Assembly: GCF_041296385.1 (NCBI RefSeq)
Contig: NW_027184085.1
Span: forward strand, 59,616,109-59,680,108
Direction of reading: 5' to 3'
DNA: 64,000 nt
DNA from: Aphelocoma coerulescens
Lineage: Eukaryota > Chordata > Aves > Passeriformes > Corvidae
Positions within the stretch are counted from its first letter, which is position 1. The number at the start of each line of letters is the position of its first letter. Shown here in pieces: positions 42,167 through 54,970 of the stretch. The notes under the pieces were generated by a model. It was not told where the DNA came from, made no database searches, and saw nothing but the letters and a program-made list of their open reading frames with translations. The position numbers were made by a program, and so were the translations under genes.

Positions 42167-42774
42167 TATGGGAGTGTGTTTGTTTAGTTCAGTCCGGGTC
42201 TCCCCGCTATGTTCTGTAAGTTTGGTGTACCCCAGTTGGCACCCCCCCCTGTTTTATTTAAATCACCCTGTCTGTCATTTTTACCTCCTCCCAGGACCCT
42301 GTCTGTCACTCTGCCACCCCTCCCAGGCTTCTGGAAAGTTCTAGCCAGGGGGCCAGGTGATTAGTCCTGGGAAAGGAGTCCCTCCCTTCCCCTGTTATAG
42401 TTGGTTCCCTTATGCGTCCCTCATTCTGCTTGCCGCACCCTTCCCTTCCCTGCTTGGTTGTTCTGTACAGCCCCCTCCATGCCCCCCCCGCCATAAAATG
42501 CCCCGGCGCGCCATCGGCAGGTGCTCTGGGTTGGGCACCCCTGGTGGTTGAGGTCCCCTCGTTCGGAGGACCAATAAACTTTCTGGATTTCACCCAACTC
42601 TGAGCCTGCCCCCTTCCTCCGCCGTCTGCCTGCATCGCCGCGGTGCCTTGGACGGACCCACGAGCCAGACCTCTGATCCCTCCGATATCAGAGGCTGGTC
42701 CCCGTTGCCTGCTGTGTCCCGAGCTGACCGGGCTGAGTGGGAACTGTTCCCAGAGGACACAACGGCAATCCACA
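42167..42774 (+). mobile_element. Solo LTR, sense (unit 5)
   Basis: 608 bp with the mutated TATGG start shared with unit 2; AATAAA at 42573. Confidence 0.75.
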
Positions 42775-42784
42775 CATCCTCTAG

Positions 42785-43951
42785 CATCACAGAAAGGTTC
42801 AATTTGGGAAGGACCTCAAAAATCAATCATCTAGTTCCAACAGATTCTCTTCTGCTCTCTTTCTCTCTCTCGGAGACCTAGTTCCTATTTCTTTCTATCT
42901 CTCTCCTTGACAATTCTTGTTAAATAGAATCCACCTTAAATAAAATCTGTATGTTGTCCTCATGTGGTCTCATTTGAACCTTAATTTGGGCAGAGGCATC
43001 TCTCCCTAATCCAATCCTAACAGTTATTAAATGAGTATCACTCTGCTTCATCTCATTGTTTCACTTCAGGCAAACCTGACAAATTTCTCTCTTCCAGGGA
43101 GGGGGCGTCCACAGAGCCTCTGGGAAACCTATGCCAATGCCTCACCAGCCTCACCGAAAAGAATTTCTTCCTGATATTTAATCCCTACCTCTTTCAGTTC
43201 AAGGCCATTGCCCTTTCTTCTAGCACTACATATCCCGGTGAAAAGTCTCTCTCCATCATTCTTGTAGGGGGCCCTTTTAGGTACCGGCAAGGGTTCTAAG
43301 GTTTCCCTGGGGTCTTCTCTTCTCCAGGCTAAACAACGCTAACACTCCCAACCTGTCTTCAAAGCACAGCTTCTCCAACCCTGTTAGGAGCCCTCAGTCG
43401 CTCTCCTCTGAACTCATTCGAACAGGCCCGCATCCCTTATCCTGGGGCCCCCAGACACAGATGTAGTGGTCCAGGTGAGATCTCAACAAATGGACTAGAG
43501 GGCCACAATTACCTGCCTTGACCTGCAGCTCTTTGCTCCTTTCCATGCAGCTCAGCCCACGCGTGGCTTTTTGGGCTGGCAGCACACATTGCTGGCTCAC
43601 GCCAAGCTTCTCCTCCATCAGCACCCCCAAGTCCTTCTCCTCAGCCCCTGCCCCACTCAGCTTCCTGTCCCCTGCAAACCCCGTGCTGAGGGGGAGCTCC
43701 ATCCACTCTCTGTGTCGCTGGCAAAGCCATTCAAGAGCCCCAGGGCCAAGGCCAGAGCCCTGATGGATGCTCCTCGTCCCCAGCCTCCACCTGGACAAGG
43801 AGCCACTGACCACAGCTCCCCAGCTGCCTCCATCTGGCCAATTCTTCATGTCCTGCATAGCCCACCCTCCAAAGCCACGGCTGTGCAGTGTGGGCCTTGA
43901 GGTGTCGTGTGGCACCGTGTCCAAAGCCTCACAGGGCTTCTGGGCACATCA
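42785..43951 (-). mobile_element. CR1 fragment split by old LTR remnant (unit 5)
   Basis: LTR remnant at about 42842-43091; reverse-transcriptase remains on the minus strand at 43394-43924. It has GATGGATGCTCC like units 3, 4 and 6, whereas unit 2 has GATGGACGCTCC, so the likeness to unit 2 is broken here. Confidence 0.85.
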
Positions 43952-43970
43952 GGATTGTCGGAGACTGAAA

Positions 43971-45771
43971 TGTTATGGGTAATGACTTAACCATTGTTAC
44001 GAAGGAGTTTTGCCCATGATGGCAAAACTGTATCAAGAGGCTGAGACTACCCAAGCCCACCTCTCCTTCACCTGACTGCAGCTTTGGGCTGGGACTTAAG
44101 CTGCCTAACAGAACTTGAGCTACCATAAAGGCGACATTAGTGTTCAATTACCTCTGGTCCAGCAACAAGGAAACAAGACTAAGGGAGGAGAATGTACCCA
44201 CAAGAAAGCCAAACGCAGAAGCTGTCCTGAAAATCAGCTTGGGCTGGATTCAGCCTGGGGAGGCCATAGCCCACAGGCTCATCTGCTGAGGCCAGGTTTG
44301 CACACACTCCCTGTCTTGGTTTGAAAGACAGCTGTCTGCTAAGGAAGGCAGGGGCCTCCCTTGGAATGGCAGATGCAACCCCCCTTCCCTCCGAGTTCTT
44401 CTCATGATGAAATCAAGGGGCTTTTAGGCAAAGATGTGGGAAAATAGGAATAACAGTTCTTTACTAGGAGATAGCTCTATGTGCAGAAGCAGTCAAACAA
44501 ACAAACAATAACTCTGGCAGGAAGAGCAAACAATCCCAAACCCAGTGCCAGCCTTCTGGGCTGTCAGGCCCTTTCCCCTCGGGTGCAGTTCCGCTCGCAG
44601 CCGGCAGGGGCGCTGGCGGCTCCCGGTGAGCAGGGCAGGTGCGATGGTTCCCCCGCGGCTGCAGGGGACGCTCCGGAGCGAGCTCGGGGAGCACGCGGCA
44701 CCGGTGGCCTGGCACCCCGGGAAGGGATGGGACAAAGGCTTCGCAAACCCCCCGGGCAGCCGATCCCGGTGTCCAGCCGGACCCTCGGGAACAGCAGGCT
44801 CGAATGGCAGGCTGGAATGGCAGGTTGGAATGGCAGGGACAAGCACAAATCCTGGCTGGCAGACGAGATGTATCCAAACTGCAGAGCTGCACTGGGAACC
44901 CCCCACAGGTCTGGGCAGGCAGGATGAGCAGGGCTACAAGGTAGCCAAGGCTCAAAGCAATGCTGGGGGCAGGGCGGCCACGGCCCAGCTCCCAGAGGGG
45001 CAGGGAGGGCGGGCTTCTGATCCCGGGCTTTCTCTGGAAGAAGGAAAAGCAGCCAAAGATAGCAGCCTCCCTCTCTGTCCAAGTGCCGGGACCGACTGTC
45101 CACACAGCCAGGTGAACCAAAGAGTAGCCAGATGCACCCCACCCCCCTAGCCAGCTCTTTTTTCTGAAGTATGCAGCCATTTGTCCCCCTAGCAACACAT
45201 ATGGGGAAAATTCCTTTAACAGAAAAAAACCCAGGAGAGCTCCTAAAACCCCAACACTCCCCCACAACCAAGAAGGAGAGTTTTGGGGCTGTGGCGTTAC
45301 CTCTGGTCAGAGGCACTGAACACCCATCCTCCCGCACACAAACTGGCTCAGCTGTAAAACCCCCCACCCTGGGAAGGCCACATCCGTGAGAAATTCACAT
45401 GACGGGCAGCTGAGCAGGTGTCACAATCCATCCAAGACCCCCAAAGCGCTCCCCAGACTCATTGCTGAGGCCTCGCAGCAGAGCATCACACTTGATGCAA
45501 AGGGATACAACAGATCCAGACTCTGTTGCCAGAGACTGTGTCAAACTTGCCCCCCACCAGGGCAGGTACCTGGGCGTTCCCACCTGGCCCAAATGTACGT
45601 CAATCCTCCCAACTCCATGTTTCCAGGGAACCCTTACCGCCAAGAAACCCTGATGCAGAGCATCAACAGAATGCCATTGGCATCCTCAGAGTGGTGATGT
45701 TTTCTAATCCGTCTCTGTCACTCTCTTTGTCTGCCCCCACCTCTTTTCTATTTCTTTCTCTTTCTAGCTCT

Positions 45772-45802
<31 letters not shown>

Positions 45803-45886
45803 CTTTACTGATAAATAAAACCCATACTACTGACTTTGGCATATGGCCTCATTTGCACCTTAATTCAGGCAGAAGCCTTTCTGACA
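43971..45886 (+). mobile_element. Older interrupted LTR (unit 5)
   Basis: Halves at 43971-44311 and 45257-45886, with the GAAGGAGAG and CGCGCTCTC variants. Confidence 0.6.
44312..45256 (-). mobile_element. Nested solo LTR, antisense (unit 5)
   Basis: 945 bp; one A fewer in the A-run near its plus-strand right end than in units 1-4. CTCCC on both sides. Confidence 0.8.
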
Positions 45887-45997
45887 ATTTTAATGATGGG
45901 ATCATAAGAAGGGTCTAGAAGCCCGCAAGCCTGGGGGCTGCTCCATGCCACTTCCAGTGGCTTCAGCTGTCGAAGGGCTGCCAGGTGTGGCCCTTTG

Positions 45998-46136
45998 TGA
46001 CACAGGCGCCTTGTGTCAGGGCCCTGGATGATGCGGCACATTGTGGTGCCCAGAGGCCCTTGTGACACGGTAGAGCCCCGCCCTGCCCTGCCAGGGGGTA
46101 TCTAAGGGGCGCAGAGCCCTGGGGAGCCCAGTCCCG
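45998..46136 (+). promoter_or_regulatory. Promoter of copy 6
   Basis: Palindrome at 45998-46018, GC box, and TATA-like box at 46099. Confidence 0.6.
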
Positions 46137-46214
46137 CCAGAGCCGCTCTCGCAGGAGGAAGCAGCTCCCGGGATTCCTGTGCGTCACACAAGGTCAGACG
46201 TGAAGGAGGACAAC

Positions 46215-49200
46215 ATGAACCCCAACTCACAGCCCCCCAGCCCCTTGCCCGGCTGGCTGCCAGACCAGGCCCTCAGTGGGCAGTGGCTGGGGGCAGGCGG
46301 CAGCTCAGGCCTGCCCCTGTCGGACACTGAGGACGAGGGGGCCTTTGTCAACATGGACCAAGAGTGGGAATACCACTCGGATCAAGAGCTTTCCCAGTGG
46401 GGAGGCCTTAGCGGCCAAGAACTTTGCCTCTGGGAAGAAATGACAGTCCGAGAGTTTTACCAAGGGCAAGAAGCAGCGACCATGCAGGAAGTTTCCCCAT
46501 GGGGAGTTGTGACACACCAAGAGTTGCATCAGAGGGAAGTAGGTATGAAAGTCCCGTGGGGGGATGGCACACAGCAAGAGCTGTACTACGGGGAAGAAAG
46601 CGTGACAGTCCAGGAGCTGTACCCATGGGAGGAAGAGGATGAGCTATGGCAAGATTTGTCCCAGTGGGAAGAAGACCTGCCATGCCAAGAGCTGTCCCAG
46701 TGGGAAGGGGAGGGACAGCAGGAACTGTCTCCTTTGGAAGAAGATGTGCGAGGCCACCTGCACATGTACCAATGGGAAGGAGACAAGAGACACCCAGAGT
46801 TGCCCCAAGTGGGAGACAACAGGGACAAGGAGCTATCAGGAGGAAAAGACTACAATGTCCAGGAGCTACCCCAGTGGGAAAAAGACAGGAGTGACCAAAA
46901 GCTGCCACAGTGGGAAGGAAGTGTCAGCAGGCAGGGGCTGCCCCAATGGGCAGAAGGTGCCAGTTACAAGGTCTGGGACAAACCCTTGTACCCAGAGAAG
47001 GATGAGGATGCCCAGGAGGGGCCCGCCTCTCCCAGCAGCGTGGGCACCCAGGTGGCAGGAGAGGCAGCCCATGAGCTGCCCAGCGCCTCTCCTGGCCCGG
47101 GGAGTCCCAGAGAGGATGAGCTGGCAGCCGCTGCTGCTCCAGCTGGAGCTGCTGAGGAGGAGCAGCCCCCCGAGCCTCTGCCTGCCGAGGTGGAAAAGGC
47201 ACCAGCTTCTCCTGGCCTCACGGAGGAGGTGCCATGGGCAGCGCCAGAGAGCCCAGTCCCTGCTCCACGCAGCCCCCCAGGCTACAGCCAGTCTCTGCTG
47301 GACTTGGCGTGGCACATCAGCCATGAGGTAGTGCGAGAGGCTGTGCTTGAGGCCCAGGCATCTGGCCAGCAGCCAGAGGAACAGAGGGACCTGGAGCAAA
47401 GCACAGTTGCAGAACTAGAAGCAGCAGCTCCAGAACAAAAGCAAGAGAGCCTGATCTCTGCCCTGCACAGCCCCTGCTGCAGCCCCAGCCCCTCACCCAG
47501 CCCACTGGGAGCCCAAGCCCTCAGTGAGCAGCAAGAGGAGGCAGACAGGGGCTCAGTCCTTGCAGAGAAAGAGACTGAGGAGAGGGACTCGGCTGGGAAG
47601 CTTGAGCTTTCTCAGTGCAAAGATGAGGAAAACACAGAGCTGACCCAAAAAGAAACCAGCAAATACCAGGAAGGGTCCCAAGGGGAAGCCTGCATGGAGC
47701 AGGAGCTTTCCCTAGAAGACAGGAACGACCAGGATATATTCCAAGGGGAAGCCTGCATTGGGCAGGAGCTGTCCCTAGAAAAAGACAGGAATGACCAGGA
47801 TGTATTCGAAGCGGAAGCCTGCATTGAGCAGGAATCGTCCTTGGAAGAAGACAGGAACGACCAGGATGTGCTCCAAGGCAAAGCCTGCATTGAGCAGGAA
47901 CCGTCCTTGGAAGAAGACAGGAACGACCAGTGTGTGTTCCAAGGGGAAGCCTGCATTGAGCAGGAGCTTTCCCTAGAAAAAGACAGGAATGACCAGGATG
48001 TATTCCAAGGGGAAGCCTGCATTGAGCAGGAGCTGTCCCTAGAAAAAGACAGGAATGACCAGGATGTATTCCAAGATGAAGCCTGCATTGAGCAGTATCT
48101 ATCCCTAGAAAAAGACAGGAACGACCAGGATGTCTTCGAAGCGGAAGCCTGCATTGAGCAGGAGCTGTCCCACAAAGACAGGAATGACCAGGATGCGTTC
48201 CAAGGAGAAGCCTGCATTGAGCAGGAACTGTCCTTGCCAGAAGACAGGAACGACCAGGATGTGTTCCGAGGGGAAGCCTGCATTGAGCAGGAGCTGTCCC
48301 TAGAAGACAGGAATGACCAGGATGTATTGCAAGGGGAAGCCTGCATTGAGCAGGAACCGTCCTTGAAAGAAGACAGGAACGACCAGTATGCGTTCCAAGG
48401 GGAAGCCTGCATTGAGCAGCAGCTATCCCTAGAAAAAGACAGGAATGACCAGGATGTATTGCAAGGGGAAGCCTGCATTGAGCAGGAACTGTCCTTGGAA
48501 GAAGACAGGAACGACCAGTATGCGTTCCAAGAAGAAGCCTGCATTGAGCAGGATCTATCCCTAGAAAAAGACAGGAATGACCAGGATGTATTCGAAGCGG
48601 AAGCCTGCATTGAGCAGGAACTGTCCTTGCCAGAAGACAGGAACGACCAGGATGTATTGCAAGGGGAAGCCTGCATTGAGCAGGAGCTGTCCCTAGAAAA
48701 AGACAAGAATGACCAGGATGTATTCGAAGCGGAAGCCTGCATTGAGCAGGAACCGTCCTTGAAAGAAGACAGGAACGACCAGGATGTGCTCCAAGGCGAA
48801 GCCTGCATTGAGCAGGATCTATCCCTAGAAAAAGACAGGAATGACCAGGATGTATTGCAAGGGGAAGCCTGCATTGAGCAGGAGCTTTCCCTAGGAAAAG
48901 ACAGGAATGACCAGGATGTATTCCAAGGGGAGGCCTGCATTGAGCAGGAGCTGTCCCTAGAAAAAGACAGGAATGACCAGGATGTATTGCAAGGGGAAGC
49001 CTGCATTGAGCAGGAACCGTCCTTGAAAGAAGACAGGAACGACCAGTGTGTGTTCCAAGGGGAAGCCTGCATTGAGCAGGAGCTTTCCCTAGAAAAAGAC
49101 AGGAATGACCAGGATGTATTCGAAGCGGAAGCCTGCATTGAGCAGGAACTGTCCTTGCCAGAAGACAGGAACGACCAGGATGTCTTCGAAGCGGAAGCCT

Positions 49201-49928
49201 GCATTGAGCAGGAGCTCTCCCCAGAAGAAGCCGGTAGCTACCTTGAGCTCTCCGATTGGGATGAATCCATTGCGGATGAGCTCTCCCTAGGAGAAGGCAG
49301 CAGCTACCTAGAAGTTTCTGACTGGGAAGAAGGCACGGAGAAAGGCCTTTCTCAAGGAGAAGTCGGTAGCTCCCAAAATCTCTCTGACTGGGAGGAATAC
49401 AGCGAGCATGTGCTGTCCCATGGAGATGTGGGTAGCTACCAAGAAGTGTCTGATTGGGAAGAGTCCATTGACCAGGAGCTTTCTGAAGAGGAAGACTCTG
49501 TTGGCCAGGAGGTTTGCAAAGGGAATGGCAAGAGACCTTCAGCTCAGTCCAGCTGGGAAAATGACAGCGACCGAGACCTGATGCAGGACAGCTGGGAACA
49601 GAACATCGGGGACAAGCCCTTGCTGCAGGAGGAGGACGAGTGGGATGGAGTGAGCCTCCTGGAGCTCCGTGAAGAGGACAGAGAGCTGGGAGGTTTGGCA
49701 GGAGGCAGGCTCCCAGTGCCTGCCCCTCGCGAGGCCTGGGTTGAGCATGGGCCATCTGAGCCGTGCCCCCAAGTGCCGCTCTGTGCCTCGCCTCCCCAGC
49801 TGGGAGCCCAGGCCCTCAGCCAGCAGCTGAGTCCCCGCAAGAAACGTCCCTCCCGCCTCGGGCGGGCGCTGCGGATGCTGCGCAGCCTCTTCCGCTGCCC
49901 CTGCCTGGCGCCACAGCCCGAGGATTAG
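46215..49928 (+). CDS. Copy 6: acidic tandem-repeat protein, 1237 aa
   Basis: Near twin of copy 3, with His286, Pro430, CTGCCACAG at KLPQ, IGQELS, DKNDQ and EHVLSHGD. The one repeat-domain difference I noticed is EEACIEQD in repeat 14, where copy 3 has EEACIEHD. The docking-type helix is at 47292-47354. The frame is open and the C-terminus intact. Confidence 0.85.
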   Translation: MNPNSQPPSPLPGWLPDQALSGQWLGAGGSSGLPLSDTEDEGAFVNMDQEWEYHSDQELSQWGGLSGQELCLWEEMTVREFYQGQEAATMQEVSPWGVVTHQELHQREVGMKVPWGDGTQQELYYGEESVTVQELYPWEEEDELWQDLSQWEEDLPCQELSQWEGEGQQELSPLEEDVRGHLHMYQWEGDKRHPELPQVGDNRDKELSGGKDYNVQELPQWEKDRSDQKLPQWEGSVSRQGLPQWAEGASYKVWDKPLYPEKDEDAQEGPASPSSVGTQVAGEAAHELPSASPGPGSPREDELAAAAAPAGAAEEEQPPEPLPAEVEKAPASPGLTEEVPWAAPESPVPAPRSPPGYSQSLLDLAWHISHEVVREAVLEAQASGQQPEEQRDLEQSTVAELEAAAPEQKQESLISALHSPCCSPSPSPSPLGAQALSEQQEEADRGSVLAEKETEERDSAGKLELSQCKDEENTELTQKETSKYQEGSQGEACMEQELSLEDRNDQDIFQGEACIGQELSLEKDRNDQDVFEAEACIEQESSLEEDRNDQDVLQGKACIEQEPSLEEDRNDQCVFQGEACIEQELSLEKDRNDQDVFQGEACIEQELSLEKDRNDQDVFQDEACIEQYLSLEKDRNDQDVFEAEACIEQELSHKDRNDQDAFQGEACIEQELSLPEDRNDQDVFRGEACIEQELSLEDRNDQDVLQGEACIEQEPSLKEDRNDQYAFQGEACIEQQLSLEKDRNDQDVLQGEACIEQELSLEEDRNDQYAFQEEACIEQDLSLEKDRNDQDVFEAEACIEQELSLPEDRNDQDVLQGEACIEQELSLEKDKNDQDVFEAEACIEQEPSLKEDRNDQDVLQGEACIEQDLSLEKDRNDQDVLQGEACIEQELSLGKDRNDQDVFQGEACIEQELSLEKDRNDQDVLQGEACIEQEPSLKEDRNDQCVFQGEACIEQELSLEKDRNDQDVFEAEACIEQELSLPEDRNDQDVFEAEACIEQELSPEEAGSYLELSDWDESIADELSLGEGSSYLEVSDWEEGTEKGLSQGEVGSSQNLSDWEEYSEHVLSHGDVGSYQEVSDWEESIDQELSEEEDSVGQEVCKGNGKRPSAQSSWENDSDRDLMQDSWEQNIGDKPLLQEEDEWDGVSLLELREEDRELGGLAGGRLPVPAPREAWVEHGPSEPCPQVPLCASPPQLGAQALSQQLSPRKKRPSRLGRALRMLRSLFRCPCLAPQPED
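47682..49220 (+). repeat. Copy 6 coding minisatellite: 23 repeats plus partial
   Basis: Same order as copy 3: 503 residues to 49190, then the partial. Confidence 0.95.
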
Positions 49929-50162
49929 GGCTGTGGCCGGCGCCAGCCCAGGCCCCCTGGACGGCAGCTGGCTGGCAGCCTGCCCCACATCCTGGGGGAG
50001 CCACACGGGCCGCCTTTGCCTGGACATGTCCCTGCAGCCTCAGCAATCCCTGGCTGCTTTGGAGCATCGCAAGCCACTCTCCCCAAGAGCCAGCCTCAAG
50101 CCAGTATCCACGTGGGACACTTGGTGCCAGGTGGCTCAGCGGTGAAGGCCAGACACTCATCG

Positions 50163-50412
50163 GGGTGGGAAGAGACCTCGAAAGTCATCCAGTCCCACCG
50201 TCACCCTGGCATCACCATCATCACCCTGAAACCATGGCCCCAAGTGCCACATCCAGACAAGACTTGAACACTTCCAGAGACAGTGACTCTACCACCTCCC
50301 TGAGCAACTTCTTGCAATCAATTCCTGACCACTCTGTCAGGGAAAAGTTAGTTGGCATATTTAATCTGCACCTCCCCTGCTGGAATCCAAGGCCATTTCC
50401 TCTCATCCTGAA
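50163..50412 (-). mobile_element. CR1 LINE 3'-end fragment (unit 6)
   Basis: Same insertion, preceded by the GGCTGTGG form of the 3' UTR. Confidence 0.85.
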
Positions 50413-50558
50413 AGGACTACATGCTGATCCTTTGGGATTTTATCCATGAGGAATGGGCACAGACAGGAGGTATTGCTCCCAGGACTCCACTGCACGACTT
50501 CACCAAACAATTCTTCCACAACAGAGGGAAGTTGGCTTCAAGAAATAGTGGCAGTAGT

Positions 50559-51119
50559 AAAAAAAAAATAACCAAAACACCCAAAAAAACCCACAAAACA
50601 CACCAAAAAAAAATCCACAAAAAGAAAAATAATAGGAATAGGACTAATAAGAATACAAAGAAGACGGAGAAAATGAAGAAATAGTGGTAGTAAATAAGAA
50701 AAAGAATTAAGCTTAAGAATAAGAACAAGAAAAAAAGTATAATAAGAATGAGAATAAGAGTGAGAATAAGAGTAAGAATAAGAATAGGATTAAGGATAAG
50801 AATAAGGAAAAGAAAAAACAATAAGAAAAAGAAGAGGAAAAGGCATAAGAATAAGAATAAAAATAAGAATAACAAAAAGAAAAAATAAGAATATGAATAA
50901 GGAGAAGAATAAGAATAGAAACAAGACAAAGAAAAAAGAATAAATATAAGAATAAGTTAATGTAGAAGAAGAAAGAGGAGTAAAAGTAAATACTAAGAAG
51001 AAGGAGAAGAAGAATGGGGATCAGAAGAAGAAGAAGAAGAAGAGGCTAAAGAAGAAGATTAAATAGTAGTAGTAACAAATTATTATTATTATTATTATTA
51101 TTATTATAACAATAATATC
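50559..51119 (+). repeat. A/G-rich simple sequence with (TTA)n (unit 6)
   Basis: Same length as in units 3 and 4. Confidence 0.9.
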
Positions 51120-51139
51120 AAGTTAAAATACACATCCAC

Positions 51140-51747
51140 TGTGGGAGTGTGTTTGTTTAGTTCAGTCCGGGTCTCCCCGCTATGTTCTGTAAGTTTGGTG
51201 TACCCCAGTTGGCACCCCCCCCTGTTTTATTTAAATCACCCTGTCTGTCATTTTTATCTCCTCCCAGGACCCTGTCTGTCACTCTGCCACCCCTCCCAGG
51301 CTTCTGGAAAGTTCTAGCCAGGGGGCCAGGTGATTAGTCCTGGGAAAGGAGTCCCTCCCTTCCCCTGTTATAGTTGGTTCCCTTATGCGTCCCTCATTCT
51401 GCTTGCCGCACCCTTCCCTTCCCTGCTTGGTTGTTCTGTACAGCCCCCTCCATGCCCCCCCCGCCATAAAATGCCCCGGCGCGCCATCGGCAGGTGCTCT
51501 GGGTTGGGCACCCCTGGTGGTTGAGGTCCCCTCGTTCGGAGGACCAATAAACTTTCTGGATTTCACCCAACTCTGAGCCTGCCCCCTTCCTCCGCCGTCT
51601 GCCTGCATCGCCGCGGTGCCTTGGACGGACCCACGAGCCAGACCTCTGATCCCTCCGATATCAGAGGCTGGTCCCCGTTGCCTGCTGTGTCCCGAGCTGA
51701 CCGGGCTGAGTGGGAACTGTTCCCAGAGGACACAACGGCAATCCACA
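51140..51747 (+). mobile_element. Solo LTR, sense (unit 6)
   Basis: 608 bp, TGTGG start intact; AATAAA at 51546. Confidence 0.75.
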
Positions 51748-51757
51748 CATCCTCTAG

Positions 51758-52924
51758 CATCACAGAAAGGTTCAATTTGGGAAGGACCTCAAAAATCAAT
51801 CATCTAGTTCCAACAGATTCTCTTCTGCTCTCTTTCTCTCTCTCGGAGACCTAGTTCCTATTTCTTTCTATCTCTCTCCTTGACAATTCTTGTTAAATAG
51901 AATCCACCTTAAATAAAATCTGTATGTTGTCCTCATGTGGTCTCATTTGAACCTTAATTTGGGCAGAGGCATCTCTCCCTAATCCAATCCTAACAGTTAT
52001 TAAATGAGTATCACTCTGCTTCATCTCATTGTTTCACTTCAGGCAAACCTGACAAATTTCTCTCTTCCAGGGAGGGGGCGTCCACAGAGCCTCTGGGAAA
52101 CCTATGCCAATGCCTCACCAGCCTCACCGAAAAGAATTTCTTCCTGATATTTAATCCCTACCTCTTTCAGTTCAAGGCCATTGCCCTTTCTTCTAGCACT
52201 ACATATCCCGGTGAAAAGTCTCTCTCCATCATTCTTGTAGGGGGCCCTTTTAGGTACCGGCAAGGGTTCTAAGGTTTCCCTGGGGTCTTCTCTTCTCCAG
52301 GCTAAACAACGCTAACACTCCCAACCTGTCTTCAAAGCACAGCTTCTCCAACCCTGTTAGGAGCCCTCAGTCGCTCTCCTCTGAACTCATTCGAACAGGC
52401 CCGCATCCCTTATCCTGGGGCCCCCAGACACAGATGTAGTGGTCCAGGTGAGATCTCAACAAATGGACTAGAGGGCCACAATTACCTGCCTTGACCTGCA
52501 GCTCTTTGCTCCTTTCCATGCAGCTCAGCCCACGCGTGGCTTTTTGGGCTGGCAGCACACATTGCTGGCTCACGCCAAGCTTCTCCTCCATCAGCACCCC
52601 CAAGTCCTTCTCCTCAGCCCCTGCCCCACTCAGCTTCCTGTCCCCTGCAAACCCCGTGCTGAGGGGGAGCTCCATCCACTCTCTGTGTCGCTGGCAAAGC
52701 CATTCAAGAGCCCCAGGGCCAAGGCCAGAGCCCTGATGGATGCTCCTCGTCCCCAGCCTCCACCTGGACAAGGAGCCACTGACCACAGCTCCCCAGCTGC
52801 CTCCATCTGGCCAATTCTTCATGTCCTGCATAGCCCACCCTCCAAAGCCACGGCTGTGCAGTGTGGGCCTTGAGGTGTCGTGTGGCACCGTGTCCAAAGC
52901 CTCACAGGGCTTCTGGGCACATCA
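51758..52924 (-). mobile_element. CR1 fragment split by old LTR remnant (unit 6)
   Basis: LTR remnant at about 51815-52064; reverse-transcriptase remains on the minus strand at 52367-52897. Confidence 0.85.
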
Positions 52925-52943
52925 GGATTGTCGGAGACTGAAA

Positions 52944-54744
52944 TGTTATGGGTAATGACTTAACCATTGTTACGAAGGAGTTTTGCCCATGATGGCAAAA
53001 CTGTATCAAGAGGCTGAGACTACCCAAGCCCACCTCTCCTTCACCTGACTGCAGCTTTGGGCTGGGACTTAAGCTGCCTAACAGAACTTGAGCTACCATA
53101 AAGGCGACATTAGTGTTCAATTACCTCTGGTCCAGCAACAAGGAAACAAGACTAAGGGAGGAGAATGTACCCACAAGAAAGCCAAACGCAGAAGCTGTCC
53201 TGAAAATCAGCTTGGGCTGGATTCAGCCTGGGGAGGCCATAGCCCACAGGCTCATCTGCTGAGGCCAGGTTTGCACACACTCCCTGTCTTGGTTTGAAAG
53301 ACAGCTGTCTGCTAAGGAAGGCAGGGGCCTCCCTTGGAATGGCAGATGCAACCCCCCTTCCCTCCGAGTTCTTCTCATGATGAAATCAAGGGGCTTTTAG
53401 GCAAAGATGTGGGAAAATAGGAATAACAGTTCTTTACTAGGAGATAGCTCTATGTGCAGAAGCAGTCAAACAAACAAACAATAACTCTGGCAGGAAGAGC
53501 AAACAATCCCAAACCCAGTGCCAGCCTTCTGGGCTGTCAGGCCCTTTCCCCTCGGGTGCAGTTCCGCTCGCAGCCGGCAGGGGCGCTGGCGGCTCCCGGT
53601 GAGCAGGGCAGGTGCGATGGTTCCCCCGCGGCTGCAGGGGACGCTCCGGAGCGAGCTCGGGGAGCACGCGGCACCGGTGGCCTGGCACCCCGGGAAGGGA
53701 TGGGACAAAGGCTTCGCAAACCCCCCGGGCAGCCGATCCCGGTGTCCGGCCGGACCCTCGGGAACAGCAGGCTCGAATGGCAGGCTGGAATGGCAGGTTG
53801 GAATGGCAGGGACAAGCACAAATCCTGGCTGGCAGACGAGATGTATCCAAACTGCAGAGCTGCACTGGGAACCCCCCACAGGTCTGGGCAGGCAGGATGA
53901 GCAGGGCTACAAGGTAGCCAAGGCTCGAAGCAATGCTGGGGGCAGGGCGGCCACGGCCCAGCTCCCAGAGGGGCAGGGAGGGCGGGCTTCTGATCCCGGG
54001 CTTTCTCTGGAAGAAGGAAAAGCAGCCAAAGATAGCAGCCTCCCTCTCTGTCCAAGTGCCGGGACCGACTGTCCACACAGCCAGGTGAACCAAAGAGTAG
54101 CCAGATGCACCCCACCCCCCTAGCCAGCTCTTTTTTCTGAAGTATGCAGCCATTTGTCCCCCTAGCAACACATATGGGGAAAATTCCTTTAACAGAAAAA
54201 AACCCAGGAGAGCTCCTAAAACCCCAACACTCCCCCACAACCAAGAAGGAGAGTTTTGGGGCTGTGGCGTTACCTCTGGTCAGAGGCACTGAACACCCAT
54301 CCTCCCGCACACAAACTGGCTCAGCTGTAAAACCCCCCACCCTGGGAAGGCCACATCCGTGAGAAATTCACATGACGGGCAGCTGAGCAGGTGTCACAAT
54401 CCATCCAAGACCCCCAAAGCGCTCCCCAGACTCATTGCTGAGGCCTCGCAGCAGAGCATCACACTTGATGCAAAGGGATACAACAGATCCAGACTCTGTT
54501 GCCAGAGACTGTGTCAAACTTGCCCCCCACCAGGGCAGGTACCTGGGCGTTCCCACCTGGCCCAAATGTACGTCAATCCTCCCAACTCCATGTTTCCAGG
54601 GAACCCTTACCGCCAAGAAACCCTGATGCAGAGCATCAACAGAATGCCATTGGCATCCTCAGAGTGGTGATGTTTTCTAATCCGTCTCTGTCACTCTCTT
54701 TGTCTGCCCCCACCTCTTTTCTATTTCTTTCTCTTTCTAGCTCT

Positions 54745-54775
<31 letters not shown>

Positions 54776-54859
54776 CTTTACTGATAAATAAAACCCATAC
54801 TACTGACTTTGGCATATGGCCTCATTTGCACCTTAATTCAGGCAGAAGCCTTTCTGACA
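52944..54859 (+). mobile_element. Older interrupted LTR (unit 6)
   Basis: Halves at 52944-53284 and 54230-54859, right half with the CGCGCTCTC form as in units 2 and 5. Confidence 0.6.
53285..54229 (-). mobile_element. Nested solo LTR, antisense (unit 6)
   Basis: 945 bp with the shorter A-run shared with unit 5; CTCCC on both sides. Confidence 0.8.
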
Positions 54860-54970
54860 ATTTTAATGATGGGATCATAAGAAGGGTCTAGAAGCCCGCA
54901 AGCCTGGGGGCTGCTCCATGCCACTTCCAGTGGCTTCAGCTGTCGAAGGGCTGCCAGGTGTGGCCCTTTG